NCBI GenBank assembly: GCA_023703575.1
Contig: CP097969.1
Location: 558,001 to 622,000 of the forward strand
Origin: SAR86 cluster bacterium
GTDB taxonomy: Bacteria > Pseudomonadota > Gammaproteobacteria > Magnimaribacterales > Magnimaribacteraceae
Direction: 5' to 3'
DNA: 64,000 nt
The position numbers and the translations under genes are program-made. The notes below the pieces were generated by a model that was not told where the DNA came from, ran no database searches, and saw only the letters and a program-made list of their open reading frames with translations. This document shows, one piece after another, positions 57,098-64,000 of this stretch (positions within the stretch are counted from its first letter, which is position 1; each line of letters begins with the position of its first letter).

Positions 57098-58444
57098 ATG
57101 TCTGCGATCAGAACAAGATTTGCTCCTAGCCCCACAGGTTATCTACACATTGGAGGAGCTAGAACAGCACTTTTTGCTTGGCTCTTTGCTAAATCTCAAA
57201 ATGGAGACTGTTTACTCAGAATTGAAGATACAGATAAAGAACGGTCAAAAGACGAATACACGGCAGAAATTATTGAAAGTTTTAAATGGCTTGGAGTTGA
57301 ATTTGAAAATGAGGTTATTTACCAATCAAATAATGCTGATCGGTATAAAGAAATTATAGATCAGCTTCTAGACCAAGGTTCAGCTTATATTTGTAAGGGT
57401 GAAGACTTAGAGACTGATAAAAAGTACAGGGACCAAAATCTTCCAAGAGATAATAAAACGGTAGTGCGCTTTAAAATGCCAGAAGAGGGCAACACAGTTT
57501 ATGCGGATATTGTAAAAGGCCAAATAGAAGTCGCAAATGAACAATTAGACGATTTTATTATTGAAAGAAGTGATGGTTCTGCAACTTACAACCTGTGTGT
57601 AGTAGTAGATGACTTAGATTCTGATATTTCTCATGTTATCAGAGGTGATGACCATGTTAATAATACCTTTAAGCAGATAAATGTTTTTAAGGCTCTCAAC
57701 AAAAATGTTCCCACATATGGACACGTTCCTATGATTCTTGGCGAAGACGGAAAAAGATTATCTAAAAGGCATGGAGCTTTAGGAGTACGAGAGTATGCCA
57801 GGTTGGGTATTTTGCCTGAAGCTTTAAAGAACTACCTGCTAAGATTAGGATGGTCCATGGGTGATGACGAAATATTCAATGGAGAAGATATGAAAAAAAA
57901 TTTTCAGTTAGGAATTTTAAATAAGTCTCCTGCTACTTTCTCAATGGATAAATTACTTTGGTTTAACAAATATTATTTGGATCAAATGAGCTTAGATCAA
58001 TTGATGAAAGTTGTACCGCCGAAGGATTTTGATGGAAGTGAGTATTCTAAAACTGTCTTGGAAACAATTAGAGATAGATGTTCAACATTAAATGAATTCT
58101 CTACAAATGCTGACTATTTCTTCAAGGATCCAGAAGATTACGAGCAGTCACTGCTATTACAGCATTGTAAAGAGAACACATTTGATCATTTATCTCTTTT
58201 AAAAGAGCAATTAGAGGCACTTCAGATTTGGGAACAAGCTCATATAAAAGAAGTTATCGATAGAGTAGCTCTTGATCTTGAAATAGGCTTTGGAAAGATT
58301 GGCTTGCCTCTTAGGCTAGCTCTCACCGCAACAGTAAACTCTCCTTCAATAGACCTGGTATGTGAGATACTCGAAAAAGAAATTACTATAAGAAGATTAG
58401 AAAGTTTCTTAATTAAAATTAAGAACTTAAAAACTGATCAATAG
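57098..58444 (+). CDS. gltX: Glutamyl-tRNA synthetase
   Basis: 448 aa class I synthetase. HIGH motif as GYLHIGGARTALF, KMSKS as KRLSKRHG, HVIRGDDHVNNTFKQI and YNLCVVVDDLDSDI. It is slightly shorter than the E. coli enzyme (about 470 aa), mostly in the zinc-binding region, which has only one Cys near residue 99 (ICKGEDLE). Whether it is the sole GltX or a GluQ-type second copy cannot be told here. It follows dnaQ by 3 nt. Confidence 0.93.
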   Translation: MSAIRTRFAPSPTGYLHIGGARTALFAWLFAKSQNGDCLLRIEDTDKERSKDEYTAEIIESFKWLGVEFENEVIYQSNNADRYKEIIDQLLDQGSAYICKGEDLETDKKYRDQNLPRDNKTVVRFKMPEEGNTVYADIVKGQIEVANEQLDDFIIERSDGSATYNLCVVVDDLDSDISHVIRGDDHVNNTFKQINVFKALNKNVPTYGHVPMILGEDGKRLSKRHGALGVREYARLGILPEALKNYLLRLGWSMGDDEIFNGEDMKKNFQLGILNKSPATFSMDKLLWFNKYYLDQMSLDQLMKVVPPKDFDGSEYSKTVLETIRDRCSTLNEFSTNADYFFKDPEDYEQSLLLQHCKENTFDHLSLLKEQLEALQIWEQAHIKEVIDRVALDLEIGFGKIGLPLRLALTATVNSPSIDLVCEILEKEITIRRLESFLIKIKNLKTDQ

Positions 58445-59360
58445 CTTCCCAGGCCTTTTTACGTATCTCATCCTTTTCCATCATAATCTCATGCTGAGAT
58501 TCTAAAGAAACAATAGTCGTTAAATCAGACTGACCTAATAATTTCTTATTCACTGAGCTATTTACTAATTTATCATTAGTGGCATCTAGAAGCAGGAGAG
58601 GTCTGTTAATTGCAGAGGACCAATCTATTGATTTAAAATCATTAGTCCTTTTCAGGGCATGCTTCAGCCAGCCTATAGTTATTCCTCTAATGCCTAAATC
58701 AGGAAACTGTCTAAGAAATTTAAAAGTCCTACTAAATCTTTCTTCATCTGTTGTGAGAGCATTCTCTAGAAAAGGCTCTTCTTGCCATCCTGAGTCATCA
58801 TCCCAAGAAGGTTTCTGCATTGGAAACGCACTTAAACCGAAATTTTCGAAAATTCCCAATAAACTTACTATCCTTCTCGAAACAGCATTTGCTCTGACAG
58901 AAACCATTGGAGCGCAGAGTATGCATTTACTTAATATATTTTCAGAAGAAATAAAGTAAGAAGTCATAAGACAACCACCCATTGAATGTCCAAAACCTAT
59001 TAAAGGTTGTGGGCACTTTAAAGAAAAACACTCATTAATAACTTTAATCAAGTCTAGGTCATAAGTCTCAAATTTATCAATATGACCAATTTTTTTATTA
59101 CTTGCCTTTCTGGTAGAAAGACCCTGTCCTCTCCAATCCATCATGGCAACACAAAAGTCTCTCTCAATGAATTCACAAACCACTTCATAATACTTTTCTA
59201 TAAATTCTGTCCTACCGGATTGAAGAATAATCGTGCCTTTGTTGCTATCAAGGTTCCAAAAGGCAACTCTTAATTTGTTCTCATTGTCTAAAGGGAAATA
59301 GTAAGCGCTACCATCAGGACAGTTTATACCATCAATTTTACATAACGGTGCATCAATCAT
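58419..59360 (-). CDS. Alpha/beta hydrolase (serine aminopeptidase S33 / lysophospholipase-like)
   Basis: 313 aa. Nucleophile elbow GFGHSMGGCLM, oxyanion region FWNLDSNKGTIIL, catalytic Asp in LLLDATNDKLVN and His in SLESQHEIMMEKD. No signal peptide. Probably an esterase or lysophospholipase of the PldB/monoglyceride lipase type. The 3' end overlaps gltX by 26 nt. Confidence 0.87.
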   Translation of the reverse strand: MIDAPLCKIDGINCPDGSAYYFPLDNENKLRVAFWNLDSNKGTIILQSGRTEFIEKYYEVVCEFIERDFCVAMMDWRGQGLSTRKASNKKIGHIDKFETYDLDLIKVINECFSLKCPQPLIGFGHSMGGCLMTSYFISSENILSKCILCAPMVSVRANAVSRRIVSLLGIFENFGLSAFPMQKPSWDDDSGWQEEPFLENALTTDEERFSRTFKFLRQFPDLGIRGITIGWLKHALKRTNDFKSIDWSSAINRPLLLLDATNDKLVNSSVNKKLLGQSDLTTIVSLESQHEIMMEKDEIRKKAWEAIDQFLSS

Positions 59361-59393
59361 TATTAATAAAGAATATTAATGAAGTTAGAGATA

Positions 59394-61403
59394 TTAAGTA
59401 GCTAAGTACTTATTAAAAAAGGCACTTATACGTTTAAGTTTTTCAATTCTATTTTCTTCTTCAGAAAAGCCATGACCTTCTTTTTCAACAATCATTTTTT
59501 CATAAGTGATGCCTCTTTTATCGAGCTCTTTCATGAAAGTAACTGCTTCTTTATATGGTGTCCTGATATCTTTCCCGCCGTGAATTATCATGAAAGGGAT
59601 CTTCAATTTTTCAACATAATTAACTGGAGATTGTTTTTTAGCTTCATTGCCATCACCAAATGTTGCTTGCAGAAATTTCTTTCCTCCTCTGGCCCATCTT
59701 ATGTCACCACTCTTATACTGAGCATTTATATCATAGAGTCCAGCTTCACTTACGGCACATTTAAACAGATCTGGTCTCATCATTGGAGCTTGAGTAGATG
59801 CATAACCACCATAGCTGCCACCATAAATACAAACATTTGATTTATCAATAAGTCCTTTCTCATCAAAAAATTCTAAAGAATCAAATATATCTTCGAGAAC
59901 TGTATCAAAATTCCCGTAGACTTCTTTCATGTGTTTAAGTCCATATCCGCTGGATCCTCGAATATTATTTTGTATTACATTAAATCCTTCTGCAGCAAGA
60001 AATTGCACTTCGGGATCAAAACCCCACATGTCTCGAGCCCAAGGCCCTCCATGAGGCATAATTATAGTAGGTGCATCTTTTTTCCCAACTGCCTTGGTGA
60101 AATATGACTGGATTAAATCTCCATGCTTATTTTTAAAGTCATAAACTTCCATTTTTGAAAGAGAATCGTAAGAAGTTTTAGACCAAAATCTTCCTAAAGG
60201 CGCGATTTGGTTTTTCTTTACATCTAGTAAATAATAAATTCCAGGATTATTATCTGCAGACACATAACCAACTGCACGGGAGTAATCAGTTGATCTTGAC
60301 GTTAACATAGTCTTGCTTCCAGGGAATGCATTGAAAAACTTTATATGTAGATCTTTTAGGCGGTTAGGTTCCGATAAATACAGATATTCAGGTTTTCCGT
60401 CATCTATCCTAATTCCATATGGACCATCATCAATACTTGAAGCTACGCCTGTTATGTCAACTCTTGGATGCCTGTAAATTAGTTCATATGTATTCTTTTT
60501 AAGATCATACTCATATAAACCTGTAGTATCTTGATCCATATATTCAGTCACCATCATCTTTCCATTTGGACTGAAACCTTCGATCGACGCATTTTTTGGG
60601 AATTCGAAATCTTTGTAGAATACCCATCCAGGCATCTTATTGTCTTCTCTGATTGGTGGTATATAACAATTATTTTCAGAACCGCATTCTCTACTTGAGA
60701 GGGACCCAGAAGGTAAATTAGGTTTATAAAGATAAATCTCAGATGTATTTTCCAGATTTGAAGTCCAAACTCCCATTAAATCACCTTTATTGTTAAATAC
60801 CCATGTGGGGTATATGACTGGAGAACGAGTAATAAATGTTACTTTTCCTGAAATGATGTTGAGTTTTGCTAAATCATTAAAACCAGCATTATCGAAAAAG
60901 TTAACAAGAATATGATCATCATCATCGGGCAATCTATGAACTATGCTAGCCGGCCTCTCCGGATTTGATTTTGCTCTGTTTCTGACACCCTGAAGATGGT
61001 CAGGTGCAGAACCGTATCCTGCTATTAATTTGGTATTTCTTCCATCTAAATCTGCAGCGACTAATTGTCCAATATTTAATTCTGCAGTACTCCTTGAATC
61101 TGGTCTCGTGACTGAGAATACAATTCTATTATCTGTTGCCCAAAAGAAGTCGCTTATACGTCCTTTTTTTCCAAAATCATGTACGTTGACTAGCTGAGAA
61201 GAGTCTAGATCAAGTATTTTGACGATTACTGTCTCTTCAGTTTTTTGTTGGACAGCGATATATCTTCCGTTTGGAGAAATTCTCACTTCATAAATATCAG
61301 GCAGAGATCCGAAAATCTCTGCATTTTTTGAAGTATCGGAGTATATGTATTGGGGTAAGGCGAGGCTAAAGAATATAGAAAGAGCTATTAAGTGTCGTTG
61401 CAT
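59394..61403 (-). CDS. Secreted S9-family peptidase (prolyl oligopeptidase type)
   Basis: 669 aa with a signal peptide (about 1-22). A seven-bladed beta-propeller-like region about 40-420, with strands such as ISPNGRYIAVQQK and NRIVFSVTRPD, is followed by an alpha/beta-hydrolase domain. Catalytic Ser is in IYGGSYGGYAST, and HGGPWARDMWGF precedes it; His lies in EKEGHGFSEEE. Digests short peptides in the periplasm, consistent with the Opp, GGT and S51 genes. Monocistronic, with tRNA-Ala divergent upstream. Confidence 0.93.
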   Translation of the reverse strand: MQRHLIALSIFFSLALPQYIYSDTSKNAEIFGSLPDIYEVRISPNGRYIAVQQKTEETVIVKILDLDSSQLVNVHDFGKKGRISDFFWATDNRIVFSVTRPDSRSTAELNIGQLVAADLDGRNTKLIAGYGSAPDHLQGVRNRAKSNPERPASIVHRLPDDDDHILVNFFDNAGFNDLAKLNIISGKVTFITRSPVIYPTWVFNNKGDLMGVWTSNLENTSEIYLYKPNLPSGSLSSRECGSENNCYIPPIREDNKMPGWVFYKDFEFPKNASIEGFSPNGKMMVTEYMDQDTTGLYEYDLKKNTYELIYRHPRVDITGVASSIDDGPYGIRIDDGKPEYLYLSEPNRLKDLHIKFFNAFPGSKTMLTSRSTDYSRAVGYVSADNNPGIYYLLDVKKNQIAPLGRFWSKTSYDSLSKMEVYDFKNKHGDLIQSYFTKAVGKKDAPTIIMPHGGPWARDMWGFDPEVQFLAAEGFNVIQNNIRGSSGYGLKHMKEVYGNFDTVLEDIFDSLEFFDEKGLIDKSNVCIYGGSYGGYASTQAPMMRPDLFKCAVSEAGLYDINAQYKSGDIRWARGGKKFLQATFGDGNEAKKQSPVNYVEKLKIPFMIIHGGKDIRTPYKEAVTFMKELDKRGITYEKMIVEKEGHGFSEEENRIEKLKRISAFFNKYLAT

Positions 61404-61476
61404 AGTAAAATTTTTATCAAAAAAAAATAAGTAGTTATAGTATCATTTTCAACAGTGACAGTGAATGTTGTAATTT

Positions 61477-61552
61477 GGGGCTATAGCTCAGCTGGGAGAG
61501 CGCAACACTGGCAGTGTTGAGGTCGGCGGTTCGATCCCGCCTAGCTCCACCA
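61477..61552 (+). tRNA. tRNA-Ala (GGC), CCA encoded
   Basis: Acceptor GGGGCTA/TAGCTCC with the G3-U70 pair that identifies alanine. Anticodon loop holds GGC, T-arm GGCGG-TTCGATC-CCGCC, discriminator A and encoded CCA. It ends one base before the stop of the convergent EEP gene. Confidence 0.97.
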
Positions 61553-61553
61553 A

Positions 61554-62399
61554 TCAATAGATATTTAATTCTATAAAAAGGGCTGGATGATCGCTCAAAG
61601 GACCTTCTTCTGTAAAAAACGATCTATCTTCTCCAACTGAATTTATCTTAAACCTCACATCTTCTCCTTGTTTTATGAGGATATAGTCCAAGATGGACCA
61701 TCTTGCATCAATTTGAGTATCTTCAAAAGTATCCATTAAGGATAATTCATTCTTAAACTGTTTTAACAGTTCCATATCTCCTGGATCTTTGGAATTTAGA
61801 TTAAGATCGCCCGCAACTATCAAAGCTTTTAGGTCTTTTTTCTCATTAACAGCTGAGATAATATTTTCTAATTGTTTCTCTCTCGCATATCTGTCTGAGT
61901 CTCTTCTGCCCGCATCCATATGAGTATTGATAATATAAAAATCTTTCTCATTTGGAGTAGTAATTTTGATTATCTGGAATCCTTTATAAGCAAAACAGTC
62001 ATTTGCTCCTCTTAACCAACCAGAACAATCCTCATAGGTTTCATTCTCAACTTCAATTAACCAGCCATCAGGTAAATTGAATATGGAAGTTAGACCTGAG
62101 CCAGTACAAAACGGACAAAGAAAAGTTCCCATTCCACCTCTATGAGCAATGCTTTCGGTGCCGAGTCCAGAAGATAATTCTTCATGATGTGAATAGTCTT
62201 CTTGTAATAAAGAGATATTAAAATCTCGTGTTTTTTCTCCGATAATGGGAAAGCGCATTTTGGGATTATCATCAATAAATATCTCAGGTAGTCCGTGGGT
62301 GTTATAAACCAATATATTTAGGTTTAAATTTTCATCCTCTGAACAAAAAATATGAAAAGGTATAAATAAATAGATAATTAATAAAAACTTACATTTCAT
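61554..62399 (-). CDS. Secreted endonuclease/exonuclease/phosphatase (EEP) family protein
   Basis: 281 aa with a signal peptide (about 1-19, ending FCSEDEN). The EEP fold is clear: NILVYNTHGLP, LLQEDY (metal Glu), NTHMDAG, VAGDLNLNSKD and LSDHPALF (catalytic His). It could be a sphingomyelinase-like phosphodiesterase or a nuclease; substrate is unknown. Two local Cys pairs (CPFC and CSGWLRGANDC) may form disulfides. SDR gene 3 nt upstream shares the transcript. Confidence 0.88.
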   Translation of the reverse strand: MKCKFLLIIYLFIPFHIFCSEDENLNLNILVYNTHGLPEIFIDDNPKMRFPIIGEKTRDFNISLLQEDYSHHEELSSGLGTESIAHRGGMGTFLCPFCTGSGLTSIFNLPDGWLIEVENETYEDCSGWLRGANDCFAYKGFQIIKITTPNEKDFYIINTHMDAGRRDSDRYAREKQLENIISAVNEKKDLKALIVAGDLNLNSKDPGDMELLKQFKNELSLMDTFEDTQIDARWSILDYILIKQGEDVRFKINSVGEDRSFFTEEGPLSDHPALFIELNIY

Positions 62400-62401
62400 A
62401 T

Positions 62402-63208
62402 TTATTTCTTATTCCTTTTTGTAATTTTATTCCAAATGCTTGTTGATAATGACATTCCGAGGAATGGTCTAACAAGCTTATAGACTTTACCTGGTATTAC
62501 AGTTGATTTTCTTTTTAGAGAAGCTTCTTCAGTTTCTGATACTACTTTTTCGGCATCTATCCACATCCATGATGGTATTTTTTCTCTAAGATGATCTAAG
62601 CCTGCTCTGGAATGAGCTTCAGTTTTTACATACCCTGGCAAACTCACGGTGATAGATATATTTTTAGAAGAAAGTTCTTGGGATAGGGATTGACCATATG
62701 AATATATTGCAGATTTAGCAGATGCATAGATTGAAGACTTAGGCATAGGTGTTATTGCTCCTATACTTGATATGATCACAATTCGTCCTTTACCCTTTTT
62801 AACCATACTTGGAACATAGGCTTCTATTAAATCAATCACACCATTGCACAGGAGATAAAATAGATCTTTTCTAGCTTCTTTATCGATACTTCCTGCTTCA
62901 CCAAACATAGTGATGCCTGCGTTAGCAATTATTAAATCGGGATCTTTCACTTTGTTTGTAATTTCTTGCACTCCCTCAGGCTTAGATAGATCTGCAAGAT
63001 GATAGGTAGAGTCCTTATTTTTAATTACATTAAAAGCCATCTCAGATTTTTCTGGATTTTGTGCTACGAGCTCAAGTTGCCAATTATTTAACGCCAAATA
63101 TTTCGAATACGCGAGACCAATTCCAGAGGAGAAACCTGTTACCAAAGCTTTAGATTTTTGGTTGGTTTTAATAGTATTCATTGAAATAAAGGTAAAACTC
63201 TTATTCAT
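62402..63208 (-). CDS. SDR-family oxidoreductase
   Basis: 268 aa. TGFSSGIG, NAGITMFG, SSIGAI and SSIYASAKSA (YxxxK) mark an active SDR of the DltE/YqjQ-like (classical) group. ATG 63181 nine codons in is an alternative start; neither has a clear ribosome-binding site. The C-terminal region (LVRPFLGMSLSTSIWNKI) is hydrophobic, suggesting a membrane contact and a lipid substrate. Confidence 0.88.
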   Translation of the reverse strand: MNKSFTFISMNTIKTNQKSKALVTGFSSGIGLAYSKYLALNNWQLELVAQNPEKSEMAFNVIKNKDSTYHLADLSKPEGVQEITNKVKDPDLIIANAGITMFGEAGSIDKEARKDLFYLLCNGVIDLIEAYVPSMVKKGKGRIVIISSIGAITPMPKSSIYASAKSAIYSYGQSLSQELSSKNISITVSLPGYVKTEAHSRAGLDHLREKIPSWMWIDAEKVVSETEEASLKRKSTVIPGKVYKLVRPFLGMSLSTSIWNKITKRNKK

Positions 63209-63278
63209 TAAGTATATTTAAATTTTACCTAAATAACTTAAAAAAGATTTCTATCTTCTTTTAAAATTTATTTTGTCG

Positions 63279-63284
63279 TACTAT
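63279..63284 (+). promoter_or_regulatory. -10-like box of the CPBP protease gene, leaderless spacing
   Basis: TACTAT followed by TGATTG and ATG at 63291. The 6-nt gap matches oppA, folD and fabI. No ribosome-binding site is seen. Confidence 0.35.
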
Positions 63285-63290
63285 TGATTG

Positions 63291-64000
63291 ATGACAGATA
63301 TAAACACAACTGAATACTATAGCGGGTGGTGGGCAGTACTTTTTATTTTCCTATCTTTTAACTTGATTCCAATTCCTTTTGCCATACTCGTTGGATTTCT
63401 TGGAGAGTGGGTTTATCAGAATCCAGTAGAGGTTGATATGAATTACCTGGGATTGATCAACATGCACCCAATTGCAGATAATTTAGTTTCAATTTTTTCA
63501 ATGACAACCTTGCTAGCTTTTGTGCTCTGGAGAATGAGAGTTAGGCAAATACCTTTTGGTGACCTAGGTTCTTTGAATCTAAATAAAAAAGATTTATTTT
63601 TCGGAACGCTCTTTTTAGCTGCCTTTATTTTATTAGAAGAAATCTATATGTGGATCCTTGGCATTGAGATGCCCATGGGATTTTTAGAATTTATGTTGTC
63701 TGAACCTTTAATCCTAGGCCTTATTTCCGTTGTTATTATTGCTCCCATAGCAGAGGAATTTATTTTTAGAGGCTTTTTGTATTCTCAGCTGAGTCGAACA
63801 AGAATAGGTCCATGGGGAGCTGTAACCCTTAGCAGCTTTTTATGGACAGTAATCCATTTTCAATATGAAGCTCTTATCTTGGTCGTTTTGTTCATTTTCG
63901 GTATTTTTCTTGGTTACATAAGGATGGCCTATAAGTCTTTAAGTCTGCCAATAATGCTTCATGGGATAAATAACTTATTTGCTTTTTTTATGGCGTATTA
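63291..64000 (+). CDS. CPBP intramembrane metalloprotease (CAAX-like), partial
   Basis: The frame opens at ATG 63291 and continues off the right edge (about 236 residues visible). Several membrane helices are seen, then IAEEFIFRGFLY (EExxxR), FLWTVIHFQYEA (FxxxH) and MLHGINNLFAFF (HxxxN), the three CPBP motifs. Related proteins process prenylated proteins or modify bacteriocin immunity; the bacterial role is mostly unknown. Truncated only by the window edge. Confidence 0.9.
   Translation, partial: MTDINTTEYYSGWWAVLFIFLSFNLIPIPFAILVGFLGEWVYQNPVEVDMNYLGLINMHPIADNLVSIFSMTTLLAFVLWRMRVRQIPFGDLGSLNLNKKDLFFGTLFLAAFILLEEIYMWILGIEMPMGFLEFMLSEPLILGLISVVIIAPIAEEFIFRGFLYSQLSRTRIGPWGAVTLSSFLWTVIHFQYEALILVVLFIFGIFLGYIRMAYKSLSLPIMLHGINNLFAFFMAY

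Noticed and set aside
1-64000. CRISPR array, transposon, prophage or secondary-metabolite cluster
   Set aside because: No direct-repeat array, transposase, integrase or modular synthase was seen in either strand.

Overview
The window is AT-rich, almost fully coding DNA from a Gram-negative, probably marine gammaproteobacterium of the streamlined oligotroph type (SAR86-like is my best guess). The reasons are three large TonB-dependent receptors, a FabY-type ketosynthase, the order tig-clpP-clpX-lon-hupB-ppiD, the mltD-gloB/rnhA-dnaQ block, very short spacers and interlocking stop codons. I see no phage, insertion sequence, CRISPR array or integrase. No gene-free stretch exceeds 300 bases; the longest, about 250 bases upstream of the receptor at 33.5 kb, holds two inverted repeats.

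Layout. 0-4.5 kb: small unknown and membrane proteins, a DUF2256 zinc-ribbon gene too short for ordinary ORF calling, the queuosine enzyme QueH, an S51 peptidase, tRNA-Asp and a secreted nuclease. 4.6-16.2 kb: a serine hydrolase followed by two gamma-glutamyltransferases, a DASS anion symporter, a TonB receptor, a patatin and an M48 protease lipoprotein. 16.2-19.5 kb: a polyamine-type operon (glutamine-synthetase-like ligase, acetylpolyamine deacetylase-like protein, SDR). 19.6-20.9 kb: gpsA and a DUF4389 protein.

21-33.3 kb is the most interesting metabolic region: two SDRs, a DUF6285 protein, an APH-like kinase, an ACAD10/11-type acyl-CoA dehydrogenase, FabY, an acyl-CoA synthetase, an NAD-binding protein, two Baeyer-Villiger-type monooxygenases and FolD. 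The kinase, DUF6285 and dehydrogenase resemble LvaA, LvaB and LvaC of Pseudomonas putida, which remove the hydroxyl of 4-hydroxyacyl-CoA through a phosphorylated intermediate. Together with the monooxygenases this suggests a route from ketones through esters or lactones to hydroxy acids and acyl-CoA (inference).

33.5-38.2 kb: a TonB receptor, tRNA-Pro running straight into a DadA-like gene with a TTG start, a 46-nt tRNA-like minigene with acceptor and T arms but no D or anticodon arm, an acylphosphatase lacking its catalytic Asn, and tRNA-His. 38.2-47 kb: protein-quality-control cluster plus fabI. 47-53.6 kb: a TonB receptor and oppABC without ATPase genes. 53.6-64 kb: mltD, gloB, rnhA, dnaQ, gltX, hydrolases, an S9 peptidase, tRNA-Ala, a secreted EEP-family protein, an SDR and a CPBP protease cut by the window edge.

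Taken together the genes describe a cell that imports large substrates through TonB receptors, breaks down peptides and gamma-glutamyl compounds outside the cytoplasm, and handles unusual lipids or ketones. Several genes (oppA, folD, fabI, the CPBP gene) have a -10-like hexamer exactly 6 nt before ATG, which suggests leaderless transcripts.
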